The notes beneath the pieces were generated by a model. It was given only the letters and a program-made list of their open reading frames with translations, did not search any database and was not told the DNA's origin. Positions 1 to 6,773 of a stretch of 8,305 bases of DNA are shown one piece after another. Position 1 is the first letter of the stretch; the number at the start of each line of letters is the position of its first letter. Both the position numbers and the translations under genes were made by a program. This DNA is from Desulfobacteraceae bacterium (GTDB lineage: Bacteria; Desulfobacterota; Desulfobacteria; Desulfobacterales; Desulfobacteraceae): NCBI GenBank assembly GCA_030638935.1, contig DAOWDR010000028.1, positions 1-8,305 of the forward strand, in the 5' to 3' direction.

Positions 1-535
1 CCTAAAATTTGAAATTGACGGAGACCCCTACATCATTGTCGGGTTTGAGTTTAAAAAACAGGGTAAGGGACAATCCCTGTATAAGTGCAAACTCAAAAAT
101 ATGATCACGGGCAACCTCTTCGAACGAACCTACAGGTCCGGTGACAAATTTGAAAAAGCTGACCTGGCAGAGCAGGAAATGGAATACCTGTATTCAGATA
201 AAGACACCTATTGTTTTATGAATACCTCAAACTATGAACAGATTTTTTTAACCGAGGAGCAGTTAGGGGACGCCATAGATTTATTAAAAGACAATACCGT
301 TTGCACCATTCTTTTGCACAATGGTCAGCCCATCGGGGTGACCCTTCCCAACTTTATCAATCTTGTGGTAACCGTTGCCGAACCCTGGGCAAAAGGAGAT
401 ACCGCAACGGGAAGCACTAAGCCTGCAACCCTTGAAACAGGATTTGAAGTTCAGGTTCCCCCATTTATTGACCAGGGACAGTTGGTTAAAATTGATACAA
501 GAACCCGGGAATATGTTGAAAGGGCAAATGAATAA
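1..535 (+). CDS. efp: Elongation factor P, 5'-truncated by the window edge
   Basis: EF-P binds between the ribosomal P and E sites and stimulates peptide-bond formation at consecutive prolines; it acts in the cytoplasm. The open frame enters at base 2 and gives 177 visible residues; a full EF-P is about 185-190, so only roughly 10 N-terminal residues and the start codon are missing. Visible in order are the KOW-like N-terminal barrel with its tip loop (KKQGKGQ, the likely modified lysine encoded at 65-67), the middle OB domain (YLYSDKDTYCFMN, NGQPIGVTLPNF) and the C-terminal OB domain with the family signature GDTATGSTKPATLETG and a closing DTRTREYVERANE. The paralogue EfpL/YeiP has a different tip loop, so it is less likely. 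The tip loop has Gln where Pro is usual before GKG. The stop overlaps the start of the downstream kinase gene. The first ATG inside the window, at 101, is internal (Met of KNMITG) and is not the start. Confidence 0.96.
   Translation, partial: LKFEIDGDPYIIVGFEFKKQGKGQSLYKCKLKNMITGNLFERTYRSGDKFEKADLAEQEMEYLYSDKDTYCFMNTSNYEQIFLTEEQLGDAIDLLKDNTVCTILLHNGQPIGVTLPNFINLVVTVAEPWAKGDTATGSTKPATLETGFEVQVPPFIDQGQLVKIDTRTREYVERANE
518..524 (+). promoter_or_regulatory. Shine-Dalgarno for the hybrid kinase, inside efp
   Basis: GAAAGGG ends three bases before the ATG at 528 and lies within the last codons of efp. It favours 528 over the in-frame ATG at 513, which has only GGGAAT in front of it. The position suggests that ribosomes finishing efp help to start the kinase (inference). 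Confidence 0.55.
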
Positions 536-2594
536 TCCCATAAAACCAGCCTCTTCCATACAAAAAATTCTGGTAGTAGATGATGAAAGCAATCTTCGTT
601 TACTTCTGACCAAGGCACTTTCCAGGGCCGGGTATATCTGTGATCAAGCCCAGGATGCAACCATTGCATTGGAAAAAATCCAGGCCCATTCAGAGAAGCC
701 CTTTGATCTGGTAATTTCCGATATTTCCATGCCTGGAATGGATGGAATAACCTTGCTCAAAACCGTTAAGTCCTTGTTTCCGGAAATTGATTTTATTATC
801 ATGACCGGGTATACATCGGATTATTCCTACGTGGATATCATGGATGCCGGTGCATCGGATTATATGACCAAACCCTTTAATCTTAATTCCGCCCTGGCAA
901 AAATCTCTCGAATTGCCAGGGAAAAAGCTAGCCTGATCAGCCTGAAACAGACAAACCACCAATTGTGTGCTGCCATTGAAAGGGCCAACCACCTGGCATT
1001 GAAAGCCAAAGATGCCTCCCGGGCCAAAACATTTTTTCTGGCATCCATGAGCCATGAGATCAGAACCCCCTTAAACGGAATTGTGGGGTATACGGACATG
1101 CTTATGGATACTCCTTTAAATACAGAACAGGCCTCTTTTTTGAAAAATGCAAGACTTTCCTGTGATACTCTATTGTCGGTTGTCAATGACATCCTTGATT
1201 TTTCCAAGGTGGAATCAGGTAAGTTTTCCTTGGAATCCATGGATTTTGATCCTGAAGTACTTTGTTTTGAAACCATTGAAGTGGTAAGACCCCAGTTGAA
1301 CGAATCGAAAATTGAGTTAGTTTGTTCTATTTCCGATTCAGTTCCGGGAATGGTAAAAGGGGACCCCCACAGGTTCCGTCAGGTGCTCTTGAATTTATTG
1401 GGTAATGCAGTCAAGTTCACCCGGGAAGGATCCATTACCCTGGCCCTGGATGCCAAGGAAATCAACCTGGAAACGATCCAGCTTTCGGTCAGGGTTTCCG
1501 ATACAGGTATCGGTATTGCTTCGGCTGAACAGGATGCTATTTTTAAGCCGTTTATCCAGTCGGAAGAGGATATTACCAACCGTTATGGTGGTACCGGCCT
1601 CGGACTTGCCATCAGCAAAAATATTGCCAAACAAATGGACGGAGACCTTTGGGTGGAATCGGCAAAAGCCAAGGGATCAATTTTTTATTTTACGGCACAC
1701 ATGGCCAAGGGGAAAATTAAAAAAAGGGATAGGGTCAGGCCTGTCGGCCTGACGGGGAAAAAAGTTATTGTCTCCACCACCACCCTGGATAACTTTGAAC
1801 TATTGAACCATGAACTATTGAAGGCCGGAATGCTGGTACATCATGAACCATGGGAAAAACTGCCACTATTTTTAACCACCCGGAAAGCTGAAAATTTTGA
1901 TCTGGGAATTATCGATTTTGGAAAATCCATAAAACCAGACTCACAAGATTTTTCCACAATTCTCGAAAATATATCCCCCAAAAAATTTTCCTTTGAATGG
2001 ATCGCCTGTTCCGTTCCCTTTCCCGGGATTGCAAAAGGTTTTAAAACAGCAGGATTCAAGGGATTTTTATCAAAACCTGTCCGGAAACAAACATTATTGG
2101 AAATGACAGCCTATGTCATGGGAATGGCCAAGACCCCGGCCAAAAAAGAGGATCAATCCAGTGAAATACTTACGGTTCATTCCCTGGCTGAAAATCAAAA
2201 ATATTCAGTGTCCATCCTCCTTGTGGAAGACAATCCAGTCAACCAGAAAATGACAAGCCTCATGCTTTCAAAGGCCGGGTATACAGTTCAAATTGCAGGG
2301 AACGGAAAAGAAGCCCTTGATTTGTTTAAGGGCACAAAAGAGGGCTATGATCTGATATTGATGGACATCAATATGCCGAAAATGGATGGAATTGAAGCCA
2401 CCCGGCAGATTCGGTCCCATGAGAAGCAGTTCAAACCAGGAACAAGGGTGCCCATACTTGCGCTTACCGCCAATGTATTGGATGAGTTTAAACAAAAATG
2501 CCTTGGTGCCGGAATGGATGACTTCCTAACCAAACCCATTAAACGGGACCTGGTATTTGAAGCACTGCAAAACTGGTCCCGCCCAAAGGAATAA
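528..2594 (+). CDS. Soluble hybrid sensor histidine kinase/response regulator (REC-HisKA-HATPase-degenerate REC-REC)
   Basis: This 688-residue phosphorelay protein has no membrane segment, so it should be cytoplasmic. Residues 11-125 form a receiver with acidic pair D18/D19, phospho-acceptor D65, T93 and K115. A helical linker (about 130-165) leads to HisKA with the H-box at 170-182 (MSHEIRTPLNG; H176). The HATPase follows with N-box N293, G1 DTGIGIA at 325-331 and G2 GGTGLGL at 354-360. Residues 411-530 resemble a receiver with D463, S495 and K516 but no acidic pair. Residues 560-685 form a complete receiver (E567/D568, D613, T647, K669). No HPt domain or DNA-binding output is present, so phosphotransfer probably goes to a separate HPt protein. 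The first receiver probably supplies the input, because no PAS, GAF or HAMP domain is visible. I chose the ATG at 528, behind GAAAGGG, because the receiver begins 11 residues later; the in-frame ATG at 513 would add five residues. The frame is open further upstream but lies inside efp. The signal and targets are unknown. Confidence 0.93.
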   Translation: MNNPIKPASSIQKILVVDDESNLRLLLTKALSRAGYICDQAQDATIALEKIQAHSEKPFDLVISDISMPGMDGITLLKTVKSLFPEIDFIIMTGYTSDYSYVDIMDAGASDYMTKPFNLNSALAKISRIAREKASLISLKQTNHQLCAAIERANHLALKAKDASRAKTFFLASMSHEIRTPLNGIVGYTDMLMDTPLNTEQASFLKNARLSCDTLLSVVNDILDFSKVESGKFSLESMDFDPEVLCFETIEVVRPQLNESKIELVCSISDSVPGMVKGDPHRFRQVLLNLLGNAVKFTREGSITLALDAKEINLETIQLSVRVSDTGIGIASAEQDAIFKPFIQSEEDITNRYGGTGLGLAISKNIAKQMDGDLWVESAKAKGSIFYFTAHMAKGKIKKRDRVRPVGLTGKKVIVSTTTLDNFELLNHELLKAGMLVHHEPWEKLPLFLTTRKAENFDLGIIDFGKSIKPDSQDFSTILENISPKKFSFEWIACSVPFPGIAKGFKTAGFKGFLSKPVRKQTLLEMTAYVMGMAKTPAKKEDQSSEILTVHSLAENQKYSVSILLVEDNPVNQKMTSLMLSKAGYTVQIAGNGKEALDLFKGTKEGYDLILMDINMPKMDGIEATRQIRSHEKQFKPGTRVPILALTANVLDEFKQKCLGAGMDDFLTKPIKRDLVFEALQNWSRPKE

Positions 2595-2614
2595 GTTTTA
2601 ACACCCCTGTTTAT

Positions 2615-4903
2615 TTATTCAACACCAGGGTCTTGGGTGACTTTCTCTTTATATTTGCACTCTTTGTTCGGGCATTTTAAAAATTTACCCTCCCGTTTAT
2701 TTTCCTTTTCAACCAGAAAAGCAGAATCGCATTCAGGACATTTCTTATTTACAGGCCTGTCCCAGGAGGCAAAGCTGCAATCAGGATATTTGGAGCAGCC
2801 GTAGAAAATTTTACCTCTTTTAGATTTTTTTTCAATAATAGTCCCTTCACACCCTGGTTCAAAACAGTTTATACCTGTATCTGTGTCGGAATTTTCCCGG
2901 CCCACCGACTCGGTGTGCTTGCAATCAGGGTAGCCGGTACAGGCAAGAAATATTCCAAATCGTCCTTCCTTTTGAACCATGGGTTCTTTGCAGTGGGGAC
3001 AGTCTTTCACCGGGGTATTGTCCTCAAATTTTTCGACAATGGAAATATTGCCCTTTTCATCCCTGGTATAATTGCTGGTAAAAGAACAATCCGGATATCC
3101 TGTGCAGGCAAGGAAATGGCCATTACGACCAATTTTGATATTCACATCTTTCTGACACAAAGGGCACTTAATACCGGTTGCAACTCCAACCCCCTTGACG
3201 CTGACCATGTTTTCACTGGCATCATCCAGGGTTTTTTTAAAGCCTTGGTAAAACTTAGTCAAAAGTTCTACTTCATTGAGCTTGCCGCTCTCCACATCAT
3301 CCAGGTTGTTCTCCATCTGGGCGGTAAAGGATATGTCCAGAAGGTTTGGGAAAGAATCCACCAGAAGATCATTTACAATAAATCCCAATTCACTGGGGAT
3401 AAAATATCGTTTTTCCAGGTCTACATATCCTTTATCTCTGATTACACTGAGAATGGAAGCGTAGGTACTCGGCCGTCCAATACCGTTTTTTTCAAGCTCT
3501 TTTACAAGGGAGGCTTCTGAATACCGTGGCGGCGGTTTTGTAAAATGCTGTTTGGGATTGATCTTTTTGGTTTCAAGGACAGCCCCTTCTTCAACATTTG
3601 GTAATGCCTGTATATCTTTGTCTGTGGTCTTTTCCTGGGAGGCATACAGGGCCATGAATCCGGGAAATCGAACCGTGGAACCGCTCACAGAAAAAACATA
3701 GGAATCACCTGCCGTTATCATGATGGATTTTTGATCAATTTGTGCCTGGGTCATCTGGGAGGCTACAAATCGTTTCCAAATGAGATCGTAGAGCTTGAAT
3801 TGATCCTCGGATAAGAAAGAGGCTAATTTTTGCGGGGTGTTTAACACCGATGTCGGCCTGATGGCCTCATGGGCATCCTGAACCTTATTTTTATTTTTAA
3901 AAAATCTAGGTTGGTCCAGGGCATACTCTTTCCCATAATCCTTGGTGATAAGTTCCAGTGCCTCCTGGGCTGCTTCCGGTGCAATACGAATGGAGTCGGT
4001 ACGCATATAGGTAATCAGACCTTCGGGTCCGCCGGTACCGATTTCAACCCCTTCATATAGCTGCTGGGCAACCACCATGGTTTTTTTAGCAGAAAACCTA
4101 AGCCTGTTAATGGCATCCTGTTGAAGTTTACTCGTAATAAAAGGGGGCTGGGGATTCCGCTTAATGGTTTTCTTTTTTATCTGGTCAACAACAAAACTTG
4201 CCTTTTCAAGATCAGCCAGGATACCCAAAGCCTGGGTTTCATTTGTTACTTTAGCCTTTTTGTTATCGATTTTAACAAGTGCTGCATTAAAGGGTGGTGG
4301 GTCCTGGGCCAAAAGATCCGCTGTAATGGTCCAATACTCTTCAGGTATAAATTTTCTAATTTCCCGTTCCCGGTCACAGATAATCTTAACAGTAACCGAT
4401 TGAACCCTTCCGGCACTTAAGCCGCGTTGAACTTTTTGCCACAAAAGGGGAGAGATCTGATACCCCACAAGCCGATCCAGTTTTCTCCTTGCCTGTTGGG
4501 CATCATATTTATCTGCATCCGGGATCAACTGGTTTTCAAGGGCCTCGGTGATTCCCTTTTTGGTAAGCTCATGGATTAATACCCGGTGGAACACCCGCCC
4601 TTTTTTCTTGAGTATATCCATGATATGAAATGCAATGGCTTCTCCCTCGCGGTCAGGGTCAGGAGCAAGATAGACTTCATCAGTTCCCTTGGCAATTTTT
4701 TTTAGGTTTGCAATCACCTTGGCTTTGTTGGTGATGTTGACATATTTTGCTTTAAAATTATCCTCAACATCAACGCCGAGATTTTTTACCGGAAGATCCC
4801 GGATATGGCCGGCACTGGCAGCTACATTATAGTCTTTTCCGATATATTTTGTAAGGGTTTTAATTTTGGTTGGGGACTCAACAATAATGAGCGGTTTTGC
4901 CAA
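2615..4903 (-). CDS. topA: DNA topoisomerase I (type IA, omega protein)
   Basis: The enzyme relaxes negative supercoils by cutting one strand through a 5'-phosphotyrosine and passing the other strand; it is cytoplasmic and needs Mg2+. The protein has 762 residues. The TOPRIM domain spans about 1-115, with E9 in IVESPTK and the acidic set D82/D84/E86 in PDPDREGEA. The type IA core follows, with SAGRVQSV at 163-170, active-site Y299 in ITYMRTDS and R301 beside it, then HEAIRPT at 345-351 and the late core motif GIGRPSTYASI at 474-484. The C-terminus carries four C4 zinc ribbons: C580/583/600/606, C635/638/655/661, C680/685/703/709 and C722/725/744/749. All four have complete cysteine sets. The start is TTG, supported by an upstream GGAGG and by the normal family N-terminus (AKPLIIVESP). 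It is the last gene of the minus-strand run, two bases after the dprA stop, and converges on the hybrid kinase gene. Confidence 0.98.
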   Translation of the reverse strand: MAKPLIIVESPTKIKTLTKYIGKDYNVAASAGHIRDLPVKNLGVDVEDNFKAKYVNITNKAKVIANLKKIAKGTDEVYLAPDPDREGEAIAFHIMDILKKKGRVFHRVLIHELTKKGITEALENQLIPDADKYDAQQARRKLDRLVGYQISPLLWQKVQRGLSAGRVQSVTVKIICDREREIRKFIPEEYWTITADLLAQDPPPFNAALVKIDNKKAKVTNETQALGILADLEKASFVVDQIKKKTIKRNPQPPFITSKLQQDAINRLRFSAKKTMVVAQQLYEGVEIGTGGPEGLITYMRTDSIRIAPEAAQEALELITKDYGKEYALDQPRFFKNKNKVQDAHEAIRPTSVLNTPQKLASFLSEDQFKLYDLIWKRFVASQMTQAQIDQKSIMITAGDSYVFSVSGSTVRFPGFMALYASQEKTTDKDIQALPNVEEGAVLETKKINPKQHFTKPPPRYSEASLVKELEKNGIGRPSTYASILSVIRDKGYVDLEKRYFIPSELGFIVNDLLVDSFPNLLDISFTAQMENNLDDVESGKLNEVELLTKFYQGFKKTLDDASENMVSVKGVGVATGIKCPLCQKDVNIKIGRNGHFLACTGYPDCSFTSNYTRDEKGNISIVEKFEDNTPVKDCPHCKEPMVQKEGRFGIFLACTGYPDCKHTESVGRENSDTDTGINCFEPGCEGTIIEKKSKRGKIFYGCSKYPDCSFASWDRPVNKKCPECDSAFLVEKENKREGKFLKCPNKECKYKEKVTQDPGVE

Positions 4904-4905
4904 TT

Positions 4906-6045
4906 TTATTCCTCCGAAAGTGAAAAATAATTACCAGGATGCCTCTGGACCAGACCCTTCAGTTCAAGATCTGCCAGATTAGCGGTGACAAGACCGCTGT
5001 CCATCCGGGATGATTCTATAATCTTATCAATATGTTTGGGGTAAGGATCCAGATGTTTATATACCAATCCCTGATCTTTGTCCATCAAAGGAGGTCTTTT
5101 TTTTGTTTTTTTTCCAGTAGCTGCTATATACCCATGGGGCTGGGTATGGGAAGAAACATGGACAAATTGGTGAAGCTCATCTAAGATATCCATTTGGTTT
5201 TCAACCAGTTTTGCCCCCTGTTTCAACAAGGAATGTGTACCGCGGCTCTTCTTTGATTTAATACTGCCGGGTACTGCAAATACCTCCCGGTTATATTCTC
5301 CGGCAAGCCTTGCAGTGATGAGAGAGCCGCTTCTTTTCTCAGCTTCAACAACAAGGGTGCCAGTGGAAAGACCTGCAATGACCCGATTCCTGATGGGAAA
5401 ATTAAATGGAAAAGGACTTGAATTAATTTTAAACTCAGACATTATTGTGCCGGTGTTCCTAATCTGGGAAAACAGAGTCTTATTTTCTTTTGGATAGATC
5501 CTATTCAGACCGGAACCCAGGATGGCAATTGTTTTACCAGAAGCCTTTAAAGCCCCAATATGGGCGGCAGTATCAATTCCCCTTGCCATACCGCTGACCA
5601 CCTGAAATCCATTGGATGCCATGGAAAATGAAAGGTGTTCTGCCGTGTTCAATCCATAACCTGTGGCATTTCTTGAACCGACAATTGAAAAACAGGGAGC
5701 TTTTGAATCAAGGGTGCCAAGGTAGGTCAAATAAGGAGGAGGATCACAAATTTCCCTGAGTAGGGACGGGTAGGCAGAATCTGTCATGGTCACAATCTTG
5801 ATTTGCCGGGAATAAATCTGATCCAGTTCTGCCTGGGCTTGGGGCAAATATTTCTTATATCCTTGGATCTCTTTGATCACACGACTTGAAATACCCGGAA
5901 CAATTTTTAATTCACTTTTTGGTGCAGTCAGTACATTTTCAGGGGAAAAAAAACGGTTAATCAGCCTTTTATAAAGTAGGTTTCCAAGATTGGGAATCTC
6001 CTTTAAAATTAGCCAGGGCAGGTATTTGTCTGAAAATTCATCCAT
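4906..6045 (-). CDS. dprA: DNA-processing protein DprA (Smf)
   Basis: DprA binds incoming single-stranded DNA and loads RecA on it during natural transformation; many non-competent bacteria also keep it. The protein has 379 residues, close to the usual length. Residues 10-70 form a helical HhH/SAM-like N-terminal region (IPNLGNLLYKRLINRF, ending near VPGISSRVI). The extended Rossmann fold covers about 80-290, with IVGSRNATGYG at 121-131, VVSGMARGIDTAAH at 149-162, ILGSGLNRIYP at 175-185, FPIRNRVIAGLS at 216-227 and RSGSLITARLA at 238-248. After a basic linker (about 300-320, GKKTKKR) comes a C-terminal winged helix of the DML1 type (326-375). The ATG at 6045 gives the expected N-terminus, but no convincing Shine-Dalgarno sequence precedes it, which may mean coupling to the gene 12 bases upstream. 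No other competence gene is visible here. Confidence 0.97.
   Translation of the reverse strand: MDEFSDKYLPWLILKEIPNLGNLLYKRLINRFFSPENVLTAPKSELKIVPGISSRVIKEIQGYKKYLPQAQAELDQIYSRQIKIVTMTDSAYPSLLREICDPPPYLTYLGTLDSKAPCFSIVGSRNATGYGLNTAEHLSFSMASNGFQVVSGMARGIDTAAHIGALKASGKTIAILGSGLNRIYPKENKTLFSQIRNTGTIMSEFKINSSPFPFNFPIRNRVIAGLSTGTLVVEAEKRSGSLITARLAGEYNREVFAVPGSIKSKKSRGTHSLLKQGAKLVENQMDILDELHQFVHVSSHTQPHGYIAATGKKTKKRPPLMDKDQGLVYKHLDPYPKHIDKIIESSRMDSGLVTANLADLELKGLVQRHPGNYFSLSEE
4911..4915 (-). promoter_or_regulatory. Strong Shine-Dalgarno that decides the TTG start of topA
   Basis: On the minus strand GGAGG is followed by seven bases (AATAAAA) and then TTG at 4903-4901. No ATG or GTG is available nearby in frame, and the TypeIA N-terminus begins immediately after the TTG. 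The site lies within the last codons of dprA, so topA translation is probably coupled to dprA. Confidence 0.8.
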
Positions 6046-6057
6046 TTTTTGTATGAA

Positions 6058-6759
6058 TTACTCAAATTCTTTTAATTTTTCCTGGGCCTTTTCAGCAGCT
6101 GGTGAAAAAGGGTATTTGGTCAACACAAATTTCAGATAGTGATGGGCACGGTTTATATCATCCATTGACAGATAGGAGTATCCGGTTTTTAAGATAGCAT
6201 CTGGTACTTTTTCTGCTTTTGGATAGGCTTTAACAAGATCTTTAAATACGGCCACAGCCTTTGCGTATTGGCCGGAAGAGTAGTGGCACTCTCCCAGCCA
6301 GTACATGGCGTTATCTGCCAGATTATGTTTAGGATGCTGCTCAACAAAGGTTTTAAATAGTTGTGCAGCATTGGATACATCGCCTTCCAGCAGGAGGTTT
6401 CTGGCCTTTTGGTATAATTGTGAGGGCTCGGTATATGCTACCTGATAAATAACCGGTTTCCGGGTTGACAACTGGCTTTCAAGACCGGATACTTTTTTCT
6501 CCAATGACAAAATTTTATCTTCAAGCTCGGAAATATTACGGGTTTTATTATCCAAGTCATTTTTCAAGCCTTCATTATCCAGACCTTCCTGTTCCAGGGC
6601 CACATTTTCATTCCCTGTATTTGGATGAACCGAACTCTCCTGTGCCACTGGATCAGCCTCTTTTTTAAAAAAATCAAAGGTACTGCAAGAAAAAATAAAA
6701 AAACTGCAGAGACAAAGAAAAAAACCTTTAAAAATAATATTTTTCACCGGAGCCTTCAT
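6058..6759 (-). CDS. CpoB/YbgF-like lipoprotein with coiled coil and TPR repeats
   Basis: CpoB (YbgF) works in the periplasm with the Tol-Pal machine and coordinates outer-membrane constriction with peptidoglycan synthesis. The 233 residues begin with a basic stretch and a hydrophobic segment (8-24) ending in FIFSC, a plausible lipobox with C25 as the lipidated residue and Ser at +2, which fits outer-membrane retention by the E. coli sorting rule. A polar linker is followed by a predicted coiled coil (about 55-98, ISELEDKILSLEKKVSGLE), then three TPR-like repeats near 112-145, 149-182 and 186-219 (YWLGECHYSSGQYAKAVAVF is the clearest). This order of trimerising coiled coil and C-terminal TPRs matches CpoB, but the lipid anchor and the absence of tolB/pal nearby leave room for another TPR lipoprotein such as a BamD relative. 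AAAGGG lies five bases before the ATG. It sits 14 bases after secF and 12 before dprA, so it is probably in the same transcript. Confidence 0.8.
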   Translation of the reverse strand: MKAPVKNIIFKGFFLCLCSFFIFSCSTFDFFKKEADPVAQESSVHPNTGNENVALEQEGLDNEGLKNDLDNKTRNISELEDKILSLEKKVSGLESQLSTRKPVIYQVAYTEPSQLYQKARNLLLEGDVSNAAQLFKTFVEQHPKHNLADNAMYWLGECHYSSGQYAKAVAVFKDLVKAYPKAEKVPDAILKTGYSYLSMDDINRAHHYLKFVLTKYPFSPAAEKAQEKLKEFE

Positions 6760-6773
6760 TTTTACCCTTTGTG

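Noticed and set aside
375..527. The upstream 51-codon extension of the kinase frame
   Set aside because: It overlaps conserved EF-P sequence in another frame and adds nothing receiver-like; the ATG at 528 with GAAAGGG fits better.
2595..2640. A possible two-way terminator between the convergent kinase and topA genes (CACCC with GGGTG, or CCCTG with CAGGG)
   Set aside because: The stems are only about five base pairs with long loops, no T tract follows, and part of the stem is topA coding sequence; too weak to annotate.
2915..3520. A 201-codon plus-strand open frame opposite the zinc-ribbon end of topA
   Set aside because: It is antisense to clearly conserved TopA sequence, has no recognisable domain and no convincing ribosome site; it is explained by the codon pattern of topA.
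3887..3905. A/T-rich stretch with runs of T and A in topA as a promoter or slippage site
   Set aside because: It encodes the lysine/asparagine-rich FFKNKNK segment of TopA, and similar runs are common in the window.
6465..6668. A plus-strand frame opposite the coiled-coil region of the TPR lipoprotein
   Set aside because: No start signal or domain, and the minus-strand product is clearly recognisable.
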